The notes under the pieces are model-generated. The model did not search any database. It had not been told where the DNA came from and was given only the letters and a program-made list of their open reading frames with translations. Source: Lamellibrachia satsuma (Eukaryota; Annelida; Polychaeta; Sabellida; Siboglinidae). From it: DNA of 64,000 nt. Both the position numbers and the translations under genes were made by a program. Location: assembly GCA_033239005.1 (NCBI GenBank), contig BSQZ01000101.1, positions 1,368,501-1,432,500 on the forward strand, in the 5' to 3' direction. The stretch's first letter is position 1, and every line of letters starts with the position of its first letter. Shown here one piece after another: positions 51,301 to 63,118 of the stretch.

Positions 51301-52204
51301 TATAGAGAGATCGTAGTATGGCTGTTATTAGCAGACCAATAAATCTTAGCCATGCTTCACCGTACGATTGATCTGTCCAATTCCTGTATGACATTTTTTT
51401 AAATTTATTTGTGCTTTGATATTGAATTTTTTTTTAATCGGGGCGTATTATAATTAATTGTAAAAACGTCCCAATTAGCTACGTATCAGTCCACCAATGA
51501 AAATATGTGTACGTTCCATTTAACTTTATCCAACAAGAACACCAACATGTCTTGGTTATCGAAATTCGCACGCAAGCACGTACGCACTCACGCACAAATG
51601 CAAATGGGTCAATGCACTCACGCAACCACGAACATGTCAACATGCAATTTGTGTAGACCTATTTTGGCAAAGCGCAGTTAGTTGATGTAAAAATAAAATC
51701 ATGTACCGCTGTCAGTTGCGTCAGAGACTGTATTTGTTAGTGATTTAAAATATAAACATTGCCTGGGATAGCCGCCACACGGGTTGATGTACACAAAACT
51801 ACTTGCTCGCATTTCCACGATGAATAATATTCCGCGCGAAGTCCAGTCGGTATTGGCGCAGATGATGGCGCCATCTGACGCAGTCTTATTTACATTTTGT
51901 TTCCAAATTACCAACCAGGTGTCGCTACCGCACACAATCGACGCCATTTAATGGGAAACGTTTAAGTTCTGATTCGGTGTGCATTGTTGTCGGCGAAGAC
52001 ACGCATTTGTTTTCATTAACTGAGCAAGATAACAGTGAATTAAATGGCACAGAAGAATAATTATCCCTTAAGGAATTGAGTGGTAAGTAGTTCACGTGTA
52101 GTTGTAAGGGTCGGTAAATACAAGTATCAACATTATAGTCATTACTGACATATTAGGCGTCATACAAGCATTCCCGTATGAGGCGCCGTAGTAGCGGCCA
52201 AAAG

Positions 52205-52545
52205 GGTCGAGTCCTGCGCGAACCGTCGAGTTCTGTCTGCGAGAACCGTCGAGTCCTGCGCGAACTGTCGAGTCCTGCGCGAACTGTCGAGTACTGCGCG
52301 AACCGTCGAGTCCTGCGCGAACCGTCGAGTCCTGCGCGAACTGTCGAGTACTGCGCGAACCGTCGAGTCCTGCGCGAACCGTCGAGTTCTGTCTGCGAGA
52401 ACCGTCGAGTCCTGCGCGAACCGTCGAGACCTGCGCGAACCGTCGAGTCCTGCGCGAACCGTCGAGTCCTGCGCGAACGAGATACTCTGCGCGAACCGTC
52501 GAGTCCTGCGCGAACTTTCGAGTCCTGCGCGAACGAGATACTCTG
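52205..52545 (-). repeat. 19-bp minisatellite array A
   Basis: About 17 copies of GAGTCCTGCGCGAACCGTC (19 bp) with point variants and 23-bp variants (GAGTTCTGTCTGCGAGAACC-type). The array is CpG-rich and open in several frames. It is the reverse complement of array B at 55466-55706, and both arrays share the edge sequences CGGCCAAAAGGGTCGAG and GCGAACGAGATACTC. Confidence 0.95.
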
Positions 52546-52757
52546 GTTACCACTGAAAATAGCGTTGCCGTTGTAGGATGTGCAGCGAAGTAATGCCGCA
52601 AAAAGCATAATATAAAATAATATAATAAATTACTCAGAGTAGAGTGAATGGAAAAAATCCCATAAATGTGCTAAAAAAACTCAATTGATAGTTCAAACGA
52701 CAATGCCACGAGACGGTCTGCTGCTGAACACAATGAATTCAGTGCAACATTTCGTGT

Positions 52758-52961
52758 GAGCTGTCGTGGCTTAGCGGTAGAGCGTTCGATTTATGTTTGG
52801 AGGGTCCTAGGTTCAAACCGCGGTATGTGTGATTTACGTTTGTCCTCGTTTAATGTTATTATTATTATTTTATCAATTATTATTATTTTATTTACATTCG
52901 CTTTCGTTTAATTTCATATAATTATCACATGTTGTGCATTAAAAGTACATGTCAAAAGAAA
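52758..52961 (+). mobile_element. tRNA-derived SINE (family 2), copy 1
   Basis: GTGGCTTAGCGGTAGAGCG resembles a tRNA A box and GGTTCAAACC a B box, 38 bp apart. The body runs through an ATT-rich stretch to TTTAATTTCATATAATTATC and ACATGTTGTGCATTAAAAG. The acceptor stem of a real tRNA is not formed, so this is a SINE rather than a tRNA gene. It forms an inverted pair with the copy at 53226-53390. Confidence 0.7.
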
Positions 52962-53170
<209 letters not shown>

Positions 53171-53225
53171 TAATATATATTTATTCTGCACGACATATGT
53201 ATATTTATATATATATATATATATT

Positions 53226-53388
53226 TATTTCTTTTTACATGTACTTTTAATGCACAACATGTGATAATTATATGAAATTAAACGAAAGCGAATATTGGAG
53301 TAAATAAAATAATAATAATTGATAAAATAATAATAATAATAACATTAAACGAGAAAAAAACGTAAATCAGACATACCGCGGATTGAAC

Positions 53389-53390
<2 letters not shown>
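53226..53390 (-). mobile_element. tRNA-derived SINE (family 2), copy 2, inverted
   Basis: The reverse complement of copy 1, from CTTTTTACATGTACTTTTAA to CATACCGCGGATTGAACCC. It ends in a degenerate B box where a (TA)n block takes over and the A box is lost. Confidence 0.7.
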
Positions 53391-53431
<41 letters not shown>

Positions 53432-53444
53432 TGTATGTATATAT

Positions 53445-53543
<99 letters not shown>

Positions 53544-53552
53544 TAACTTTTA

Positions 53553-53614
<62 letters not shown>
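53391..53614. repeat. (TA)n microsatellite, about 220 bp
   Basis: Almost pure TA with short interruptions (GTATGTATATATGTG near 53430, CTAACTTTTAATATG near 53543). Confidence 0.95.
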
Positions 53615-53618
<4 letters not shown>

Positions 53619-53636
53619 CCTTTTGTTGATCCTCCA

Positions 53637-53805
53637 CTGGGTGGAGCGTTCGATTTATGTTTGAGGGACCTGGGTTCAATCAGCGGTATGTCTGATTTAC
53701 GTTTTTCTCGTTTAATGTTATTATTATTTTATCAGTTATTATTATTTTATTTAGTCCAATATTCGCTTTCGTTTAATTTCATATAATTATCACATGTAAA
53801 AGTTA
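53637..53805 (+). mobile_element. tRNA-derived SINE (family 2), copy 3
   Basis: A third copy, in direct orientation: GGAGCGTTCGATTTATGTTT, a degenerate B box GGGTTCAATC, then the same ATT-rich body ending in TTCATATAATTATCACATG. The 5' end is cut off by a (TA)n block. Confidence 0.65.
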
Positions 53806-53812
53806 GAATAAA

Positions 53813-53925
<113 letters not shown>

Positions 53926-53930
<5 letters not shown>

Positions 53931-55465
53931 ACGGAAATTCTTTGTTCGATGGCTTGCTAACGAGGAGAGTGTAACGATGGACTGGTTGGTGTATTCTCCA
54001 TCAACTGGAAATGTGCATTGTTATGTATGTAAGCTATTCAGGAGCGGAAGTGATAGCTTTTCTCTTAATGGTTTCAATGACTGGGTAAAATACGCACATA
54101 ATCACGACACATGAGCGTAGCGATAGTCACATAGTAGCTGTAAAGAAGGGGTTCGAAAATGGCAAAGCGCACCATGCGATCGCAAAGCAGCTGGAGAATG
54201 AGCAGCAATACTCGATCAAACTTCTCAAGTGTATCGTTGCCGTTGTTACCTTCTTGGCAGAGAGAGGACACCCGTTCCGAGGCCACACCGAATTGTTTGG
54301 GCAGAAGTACAATGGTAACTACTTAGGCTTGTTAGAGTTTCTCTCACTGTTCGTCCCTTTTCTGGCCGAACATATTCGCCGATATGGAAATAAAGGAAGA
54401 GGTCAAGTATCATATTATCTCTCTTCAACAATATGTGAAGAATTCTTCAAGCTGTTATCGGACAGGGTGAAAGCGAAAATAATTGCTGAAATAAAGAAGG
54501 CGAAGTACTACTCTATCAGCATAGATTCCACACCTGATATAGCACATATCGATCAACTGAGCATCGTCATGCGATACGTTCGGATTGACGGACAACCCGT
54601 GGAACACTTCCTGGCCTTCATAGACATTGAGAAATACGAGGGGAAATACTTGTTCGAAACACTCAAGTCTTTCCTAGACGAATGCAGAATAAAGCTTGAG
54701 GATTCCCGTGGACAAATGTATGACAATGCGAGAAATATGTATGGAACTTATTCTGGAGCACCAGGTGAACCCTCTTGCTGAATGGGTATCATGCGCAGGG
54801 CATAGCCTACATTTAGTTGGGACCGCAGCGGCCGAATAAAGCACTGATGGGGTCAGGTTTTTCGCCATCGTTCAGCGACTTTACACATTCTTGACAGCCT
54901 CGCCACAGAGGTGGTCGGAACTATTAGAGAACCTACCGAAACAGTCTCCAGTGGTAAAGAGCCTATCAGAAACACGATGGTCTGCTCGAGCAGATGCCGC
55001 GAAGGCGCTGACATCAAACTACAAAGTACTACAAAACTCTGTTGACGCGATAGCTAGAAATTCTACCCAACCTCCACTTGTCGTGTTCGAACCAATGTCT
55101 TTGGTGAGCAAGCTCTCTGAATACCGTCCTGATGTGAATTGTGTGGAACAACATCCTGGACCGAGTTAACAAAGTATTGGAAGCTACAGGAATTGAGATC
55201 GGTTCAGTGGTTATGCATTACCGTGTCTTGCTGGAACACAGCGTGACTCAGAAAGGTTCGATCGATTCGAGAATGAAGCAAAGTCAGTTGCACCAGGACT
55301 TGATTAGGACGATGAAAACAAGCGAGCAAAGAAGAGAAAGTTGTTCCAACGAAACACCAGAAGAGGTAAAAGTGAGCGACTGTCGAGAGAACTTCCGAGT
55401 GAACACCTACCTAGTCATCAATGACAGATTACTCTCCGAAATCAAGAAACAGAAGGCCGCCTACA
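53926..55465 (+). pseudogene. Broken hAT-family transposase (ZMYM1-like, DUF4371 type)
   Basis: The decayed reading covers most of a hAT-superfamily transposase of the kind found in zinc-finger MYM-type 1-like proteins. Visible pieces in order: [19 protein letters not shown] (TTF-type zinc finger, near 53980), RGHPFRGHTELFGQKYNGNY (near 54270), SIDSTPDIAHIDQLSIVMRY (near 54515, with the first likely catalytic Asp), YDNARNMYGTYSG (near 54720, second likely catalytic Asp), AEWVSCAGHSLHLVG (near 54780), and SLSETRWSARADAAKAL (near 54965). The frame changes near 54105 and again near 54765, with stops at about 54112, 54779, 54838 and 55167. The C-terminal dimerisation region is interrupted by a 19-bp repeat array from 55466. 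The 5' end abuts a (TA)n block. The element cannot encode an active enzyme. Confidence 0.85.
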
Positions 55466-55706
55466 CGCAGGACTCGACGGTTCGCGCAGAGTATCTCGTT
55501 CGCGCAGGACTCGACGGTTCGCGCAGGACTCGACGGTTCTCGCAGACAGAACTCGACGGTTCGCGCAGGACTCGACGGTTCGCGCAGGACTCGACAGTTC
55601 GCGCAGGACTCGACAGTTCGCGCAGGACTCGACGGTTCTCGCAGACAGAACTCGACGGTTCGCGCAGGACTCGACGGTTCGCGCAGGACTCGACCCTTTT
55701 GGCCGG
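55466..55706 (+). repeat. 19-bp minisatellite array B (inverted relative to array A)
   Basis: About 12 copies of the reverse-complement unit (GACGGTTCGCGCAGGACTC). It starts inside the hAT transposase reading frame and extends it by in-frame filler because the unit has no stop in the frames used. It ends with CGACCCTTTTGGCCGG, matching the start of array A in inverted orientation. Confidence 0.95.
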
Positions 55707-55810
55707 TTTATCATCAGCGCGCGCATTTGAAAATAGCTCCCGCAAAACGGTTTATGTATTGTGCAGTGCGTTCTAAATATGTTTTCTCCGAGCCGAGTGG
55801 AAGAAATCAC

Positions 55811-56965
55811 TAAGTGGTTAGACGAGGGATCGCCAGTATATATTATCTACATAGATTTTCAGAAAGCTTTTGACAAAGTGTCACATCAAAGATTAGTACT
55901 TAAATTAAAAGCTCATGACCATGTTCATGTCATCGGGGATGGCATATAATTGACTGGATGGAATAATGGCTGACTGACGGAAGACAGCATGTTGTCATAA
56001 ATGGAGAGGTTTCAAACTGGAAATCAGTTTTGAGTACCACAAGGATCAGTATTAGGACCTTTATCATTCTTAATATATATCAATGACTTGGACGACAATA
56101 TAACAAGCAACGTACTGAAATTTGCGGATGAACATTTACAAAACGATCTAGACAAATTAAATGTAAAATGGCAGATGTTATTAAATTTTGGGAAATGTAA
56201 ACGCCTGCATATATGACACGGGAACTTTGATATAAACAATAATATGGGAGATACTATTCTATGTACTAGAGTAAACAAAAGGACTTAGGAATAACAATAG
56301 GTGCTGATATGAAAGTTACAGAACAGTGTGGTATTGCAGCTTCAAAGGGTAATCATATTCTTGGGTTGTTTAAGGAGAAACGTAACATACAAGGAAAAAA
56401 GCTAATTATACCTCTGTAAAAAGCAGTAGTTAGACCTCATTCAGAATACTGTATACAAGCGTGGAGGCCATATCGTGAAAAGGATATAGATACGCTTGAT
56501 TGCATACAGAGGAGAGCAATAAAGTTATTCAAGAGCTGAGAGACCTTAGTTATGAAGAACGCCTGAAAGAATGTGGTTTAACAACCCTAGAGACAATGAG
56601 GTTAAGAGGAGATCAGATTGAAGATTTTAAGATATTGAATGGGTATGAAAATATTCATAGAAATATGTTTTTCTCACTCAAGAAAGATAATAGAACTAGA
56701 GGATACGAGGTAAAATTACTAAAGGATCAGTGTACATTGGATATCAGGAAATACTTTTCTCACAGAGGACAATAAATGAATGGAACAAAGTGCCTACGGA
56801 TTGTGTAACTGCTAGCAGCGTGAATATGTTTAAAAACAAGGTTGACACATATCTCAGGAAGGCGGGTTACACGTAAATGAACATTGTTGGACTCTCAATA
56901 AGCCAATGGCTTCTTTGTCCCCTTGCCATCTGGGCCTTTAGCTTTGGTGGCAGATCTTGTTAAAT
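55811..56965 (+). pseudogene. LINE (same family) fragment, copy 2
   Basis: Reads YIIYIDFQKAFDKVSHQRL (RT motif A) near 55840, then a frame-broken RT and thumb with KFADEHLQN where the other copy has FADDTK; a deletion has removed the second catalytic Asp. It continues PHSEYCIQAWRPY, ELRDLSYEERLKECGLTTLE and NRTRGYEVKLL, to the tail with CAATAAGCCAATGGCTTCTT. It has several stops and is not active. It starts about 100 bp after minisatellite array B. Confidence 0.85.
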
Positions 56966-57099
56966 CTAGGACTGCACCGCTTTCAGGCAGGAAATACCGT
57001 GTTGATACCGCTTGAAATACCGCTTGAAATTCCGTTTTTTTTTATGTCTCGCTTTTCCATGCGGATATCTTAACACGTGTAATTGCCATCCGAACAAAA

Positions 57100-57517
57100 C
57101 CCGCCCGCCCGCCCGCCCGCCCGCCCGCCCGCCCGCCCGCCCGCCCGCCCGCCCGCCCGCCCGCCCGCCCGCCCGCCCGCCCGCCCGCCCGCCCGCCCGC
57201 CCGCCCGCCCGCCCGCCCGCCCGCCCGCCCGCCCGCCCGCCCGCCCGCCCGCCCGCCCGCCCGCCCGCCCGCCCGCCCGCCCGCCCGCCCGCCCGCCCGC
57301 CCGCCCGCCCGCCCGCCCGCCCGCCCGCCCGCCCGCCCGCCCGCCCGCCCGCCCGCCCGCCCGCCCGCCCGCCCGCCCGCCCGCCCGCCCGCCCGCCCGC
57401 CCGCCCGCCCGCCCGCCCGCCCGCCCGCCCGCCCGCCCGCCCGCCCGCCCGCCCGCCCGCCCGCCCGCCCGCCCGCCCGCCCGCCCGCCCGCCCGCCCGC
57501 CCGCCCGCCCGCCCGCC
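57100..57517. repeat. (CCCG)n microsatellite, about 104 uninterrupted copies
   Basis: A perfect CCCG tetramer array of 418 bp. The minus strand is (GGGC)n. It gives long artefactual open readings of PPAR or GGRA repeats on both strands; these are not genes. Confidence 0.98.
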
Positions 57518-59556
57518 GTTCAACCAAACAAAGCAGTGAAAGTACTTTTTATTTCAATATCCGCTACATTTATAAATAGGGTTCAGTGCAAAAGCAACTT
57601 TAATCACACCACTTAGCCCTAATAAATGTTTTCATTGTGCTGATTAACAGTGAAATGCAATGTATATCCGCTATGCAATGATCGTCTGTATGAAGTATAC
57701 ATCTTAATTTGTTGCGAGGTCAGCAATTTACCTGTATTCCATAAGAAAGATTATTGCAAAATATGCACGATTGTTAAACGAAGTGTTATTTCATTGCTAC
57801 CAAAGTTCGTAATGCTGGTTAATAAGGGAACATCAGTCATAGCGAAGAATGGAACCCAGCAATGTTTTTCTTAGACAAACACTTCCCAGATGTGCAATTT
57901 CTTCTTCTTCTTCTGCATATGATTCAACGGTCTTTGGTTATGTGGTGCAGTTGAGGTCCTGAAATCAGGCCTGTTCATTTTCATACCGCCCGACCATGTC
58001 CCCGGTTGTCACTACCAGTACAGCGGACATTCGGAAACTCGCTGGTGACGTGGTGTGCGGTCTGCCTTTCAGAGCCGCTCACGCAAGCACCATTTAGTGC
58101 AATATCATAAACCTACACTAATGTATACAGAAAACATGGTGCAAATTGAGTTGGTTTGAAATGCTACTGACACTACTATTGCCAATGTAGCATTTGTGCC
58201 TAATGCTGAGTGTTTGTTTCACAGAGGCGTCTGATAAAATACGATTATAATTATGGCCTACGTAGGGCCTCGTTTTGATATTTCTTGATCCGAGTTCCGT
58301 GACCGGATCGTTCATTTTCGTCGTATCCTTCACATCGTTCGGCTCAATTAATTGTATTTTGGCCACGACTGCAACAAAGAATTCCGGACGTGAAACAAGA
58401 ACTACAATAACATAAAAACACAGTTACACCAGACTGACTAGCTATCTGCCAGTACATATTCAAACGTATTAGTCATTCGTGGGAATGTACTGTGTTGCTC
58501 TACTCATTCTTTCGTGCACTCCCTGTGCCGTCAGACACACCAGACAGAGAGTATTGGACACCGCCCTTTCTCTCTAAGAACTAAACGTCACGTTAATATG
58601 GACGTTGTGGGCTGCTGGCCCACAACGTCCATATTAAATGTAGATGGCATGTGTTTGTTAGTTCAGCCACTGTTTTCTAGCCACAATTACACGATAATTC
58701 ACCATTATTTGCTAATGCGTAGAGGTAGAAGCTATGTTTTACAACGCGATTTAACCATTCTGACGTCATTAAAAATCAGTTGGTCTGATCCTTGTTTATT
58801 ACTTATTTAGTAATATAATGTTCTTGACGTTAGAATAAATACGTTCAATGTATGCAGCCCGCCAAAATACGTCTAATAAGCTAGAAGCGTGTCTTTGTGT
58901 TTTGCCGGAAACGGCCGAAATCGGTGGCCCCGCGAAATCCTGTGTTTACCGGCTACGGAGGAAGCGTAGCTTAACCCCCCGACCGCGTTAATGTAGGCAA
59001 ATCCAAATGATGCCACCCCCTTCAAAAACAACTATTACGACACATATAACAGTGGTATGGTATTATAGATAAGGTAGTTCTAATACATTCTAGCCGAATA
59101 CACGAAACAGTTCATAGTAAGATTATTACAGTATAGTCCCTGCCTTCGACAGGTCCAGCACAACGGCCGCAAAATCGGTGTTTACAAATAACTTACACAT
59201 TAGTTACGAAGTACCTTAGCACAGAACAATCTAAACATCGTTATAATATAGAGCAACGCTGAACGCTATTCGCTGGATCGCCCCGTTCTGTGCCGGGTGA
59301 TAGGCTGGCGCGATGAATTGGCAGTTGCCACGGAACTCGTTTATAAGTGACAAGCTCTGACATTTCAAAGCACCGCCTCTTCCAGTGAGGCAGAGTTATA
59401 ACGTGATTTTATGATAAAATCGAGCAGACAAAGTTGCTTTAAGCAGACATATGAAAGCTTGATTAATGCAGAACCTTGTCATCACAAACCAAGCAACATA
59501 TCCTCATATGTAGCCGGCTCAGGCAAACATAGACAACAGTATAGAAATACACTTAC
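57518..59556. other. Intergenic, no gene recognised
   Basis: Mixed composition with one perfect hairpin (58593-58637) and a CpG-rich patch at 58880-59000 (GGAAACGGCCGAAATCGGTG). No coding or RNA gene signal was found. Confidence 0.5.
58593..58637. repeat. Perfect hairpin, 19-bp stem, 7-base loop
   Basis: TTAATATGGACGTTGTGGG and CCCACAACGTCCATATTAA are exact reverse complements around CTGCTGG; one extra C-G pair can form in the loop. Confidence 0.95.
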
Positions 59557-59645
59557 CGTTCATATCGCCCGCTTCTCTGGAGCACGTCGGCTTGCGAGCG
59601 GACATTGCGCCGTGCAAAGCTGGACACTGAAGGCACGCGGAACTC
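59557..59645 (-). CDS. Weak candidate exon on the minus strand
   Basis: Reverse-strand sequence TCTCTGTTGCAG precedes and CG|GTAAGTG follows an 89-nt stretch that is GC-rich compared with its flanks. Two of three frames are open; one reads EFRVPSVSSFARRNVRSQA and another contains an ATG. The splice sites are strong, but no homology is recognised. It cannot belong downstream of the membrane-protein exon at 63119, which already carries a stop. It could be a 5' UTR or first coding exon of another minus-strand gene. Confidence 0.22.
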
Positions 59646-59870
59646 CTGCAACAGAGAACAAAGCTGGGCACATATATAGGTACCGCTTTGCTGTTCTAAA
59701 AGACTGAGCGATAAATATAAATTTTTAAAGGTGTTGTTCTGGCATTAATTTTTTCTCTCTCTCTCAGTTAGATTGTATATTTTCACACGCTAGAGTCGGT
59801 AGACTTGTTCATTTCAGCAGTAAGGGACCATGAATAAATCGCTGAAATTGAGGCAAGTTGAAACTGTATT

Positions 59871-60198
<328 letters not shown>

Positions 60199-60429
60199 TC
60201 ATGATGTGAGATATTGTTTATCTTGTTAGATTTGCCAGATAGGCGTTGGGCGTATAGACGTCCCACGTGATTACCGTGTGTTGTTCTGTACCACGGCGAC
60301 TCAGAAATCTTAGAGAGATGTTCTGATTTAATTTTGTAAACGATTAAGAGGAGTGCTGGACCGTAGATCGCACTAATTTGTTGGTAAAGGTGTATTTTAC
60401 CTTTATCTATCTATAATTTTTGTAAACAA

Positions 60430-61880
60430 GGATTTGTCCCAACTAGTCGCGTTAGGCGGGAAGTTGAGTCTCGCAGATCCTGAACTCCGTTCATTTGTTC
60501 GGGAAGAACAGGAGATATCCCGGGATGAACGCCAGGCTGCTCGGGAACAGGCTGCCTTGGTGAGGGCAGAGAGAGAGAGGGAGGGAGGGACGAAGGGAGA
60601 GAGGGAGAAATAGAGAGAGGGGGGAGAGAGAGACGGAGAGAGGGTGAGAGGGGGGAGGGATGGAGGGAGGGAGGGAGGGAGGGAGGGAGGGAGGGAGGGA
60701 GAGAGAGATGGCGAGGCAGGCTGGAAGGTGAAATTCGCTAGCAAGAACGTCAGATGGAAATTGCTCACGAGAAGGAAATAGCGATGACCGAAAAGAGGCT
60801 GCAGCAGCAGGCCACAAAGGGTCGGTGAGTGAGGGCGATGGAATCTCCAGGGTGATCCGCAATTCTCCACTGCCTTGCTTTAATGAAAACACTAATTCCA
60901 TTGATGCGTATCATCAGCGTTTTGAACGCTATGCCGAGAATCAGGGCTGGGATAAAAGATAATTATGCAGTTTATCTAAGCGCTTTGTTAAGGGGGATGC
61001 CCTGGAAGTGTATTCCCGTTCGCCGGCATCTGTTGCGAATGATTACACCCAGTTGAAGCAGGCCCTGCTAGAGTGGTAAGAAGTTTCGTAAGAAGTTTTA
61101 TGCATGCATAATAAATTCTAACGAAACCATGTCGCAATTCTTTGCCCGTGTGGAGCATTATTTAACCCAGTGGATCGCATTATCAAAAATTGATGAAACG
61201 TTTGAGGGATTGAAAGAACTTGTGATGAAAGAACAAATCTTGTTTATGTGTTCTCGAGAGTTATCTTCCCGAGGGAACAAAAACCTGAAGGAAAGGGGCA
61301 ATTGTTAGAGTCGGTATGGACCTTTACTGATGCCCATTCCTCTTTTGGAAAGAGATCCTAGAGATCGAATTCGATCTAATCCCGTTCCGGCACAACGCCC
61401 TACTAGTAAGTTTGTGGGGCGGAAGTATCCGACTCATAAGTTTTCTCCTCGTCCCTTTCCAACCCCGCGAACATGCTTCCTTTGTAACCGGCCTGGGCAT
61501 GTAGCGCGGAATTGTATGGTAGGCCTAGTGAGCAGAAATTAAGGCCCCTAGTGTGAAATTGTGCGGGAAAAGCTAAATACTTGTATTGTGGGTGTAAGAT
61601 CCCTGTCATCGCTAGTGCTTGCGTACGCCACGATGAAAGATGTAACTGACCAGTGATGGATGGATATGTGGGGGAATTCCCTGTTAAGGTGTTACGAGAT
61701 AGTGGGTGTAACGGGGTGGTAATTAGGCGCAGCCTAGTCACCGAGAGTCAGTTAACCGGAAAAACCAGCGTTTTGATGTTGATTGACCAATCCCTCACTG
61801 AGGTCCCAACTACCCGTTGTTTTGGAAAAAAAAAACATTTTGTTTGTAGAGAAATAGAAGTGTTGTGTTTATTTACTTAG
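60430..61880 (+). pseudogene. Decayed LTR-retrotransposon gag-pro (Ty3/Gypsy-like)
   Basis: Broken readings in order: a Glu/Arg-rich N-terminal part near 60440-60560, a capsid-like segment with FERYAENQGWDKR and LSKRFVKGDALEVYSR (near 60920-61030), then a CCHC zinc knuckle CFLCNRPGHVARNC at about 61474-61515, and an aspartic-protease-like VKVLRDSGCNGVVIRRSL near 61685-61735. Stops and frameshifts occur throughout (for example near 60958, 61078 and 61540). No RT, RNase H or integrase was seen before the sequence becomes unrecognisable after about 61880, and no LTRs were identified. Gag proteins normally coat element RNA. This copy is inactive. Confidence 0.75.
60558..60712 (+). repeat. GA/GGGA-rich tract within the gag remnant
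   Basis: Purine-only tract with GAGAGAGAGGGAGGGAGGGA and a (GGGA)n run at about 60656-60700. It encodes a Glu/Arg/Gly-rich stretch in the gag frame. Confidence 0.85.
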
Positions 61881-63118
61881 TGTATGACTTAGTCGTTGAG
61901 AATATTGTAGGTCTCCATTGACAGGAAAAAAACATCCACAGGTAGAATAAAACGTTTCAGATGTCACCGTAGCCGTTGGTTTCACAGAAACTAAATAACA
62001 AATTAGCACACAAGAAGGATCAAAGGGAAACTAGGTTCTGGGCCTATGCACCTATAACAGTTACACATAAACAAAACCATTTGCAACTACAATCAAGTCT
62101 ATCACGCCAGTGGTTTATTGGAAAAACATCGTTAAACATGCATGGGCTCTGTCATACTGTTAGATAATCCTACGTCACGAGTGCGTCTGACAATATTCGC
62201 TCACCAAATGAACATCGATCTGTTTGCCCCTAGTCATATACTTACCAATAGTATATAGCCATGCTATTTGCGTCTAACCTCAACATATGAAACATAGTTG
62301 GCTTTTGTTTACTAAACTTATCCCTTCTGACTCAGGAGCTTGCTTGATTGAGAGTTTGTGTTGCTTCCGACGACCCTTCGATTTCGATCGAAGCCACGTA
62401 ATGTCTCTCACTTTCATAAAACTGCCAAACGCTTATTGGCCGCCCAATAAACACGTGAGCCGCCACAGAAAAAACATACATTTGATCAGAATCTCCCACT
62501 TTTAGAACAAAAAAACACTAGCGAGACGTTCCTGGTTGTAGTTGCAAATGGTTAGTTTTTAGACTTTTGTTTCGGTTTAACGGACCATTGACGAGTTCTG
62601 GAAACAACTGGGAAACTCACACTAGACGACACTAGAGCAACTGCTCTACAGACGATATTCATTCGCTCCCGTTCGTATTGTGCCCGTTCGGCATTATTCA
62701 TTCGCTCCCGTTCGTATTGTGCCCCTTCGGCATTATTCATTCGCTCCCGTTCGTGTTCGCTCACTTTGGCGTTACTTGGACTCATCATTGTAGGAGTCCG
62801 CTGCTGCCATATCATCTGGCGCATGGGTCCAAGTGAGCTAAACAAAATATGATTACGATTATGACGGTGACCCGAACTATGTTTTTTGCAAGTGACACAC
62901 TGGCATATAAACAGTGTCTAAAATTTGACGACTTTGCTTTTTCGACGCGACAGATTCCGATGTAGAAATTTAGAGAGAGAAAAATCAACGAACGTGGCAA
63001 CACAATTATCGCATGCAAACAAATTTATCGAGATTTAACAATATTTAACCAAATTTAGCCAGATTTAATAAGATTTCCAACCATAGTTGTCAACTTTGTT
63101 TTAGACATATTCACGCTG
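61881..63118. other. Mostly unannotated sequence between the gag-pro remnant and the membrane-protein exon
   Basis: Apart from the 39-bp repeat at 62660-62762 I recognise nothing. Some of it could be the 3' UTR of the minus-strand membrane-protein gene (below 63119) or further decayed retroelement. Confidence 0.4.
62660..62762 (-). repeat. 39-bp in-frame tandem repeat
   Basis: About 2.6 copies of a unit reading YERERMNNAERAQ (13 codons) on the minus strand, within a 97-residue open reading (62552-62845). There is no recognised domain; the open reading may be a remnant or chance. Confidence 0.7.

Noticed and set aside
52092..52608. 150-170 residue Arg/Ser-rich proteins over array A
   Set aside because: The 19-bp unit is open in several frames on both strands, so the long ORFs are expected by composition.
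52758..52840. tRNA gene
   Set aside because: A- and B-box-like sequences are present, but no acceptor stem forms and three copies share a long non-tRNA body, so it is a SINE.
57012..57616. Long open readings of PPAR or GGRA repeats on both strands
   Set aside because: They are a direct consequence of the uninterrupted (CCCG)n array; the 4-bp unit is open in all frames.
60430..61880. Host gene with CCHC zinc knuckle
   Set aside because: The knuckle is followed by a retropepsin-like DSGC motif, and the frame is broken repeatedly, which fits a dead LTR element better than a host gene.
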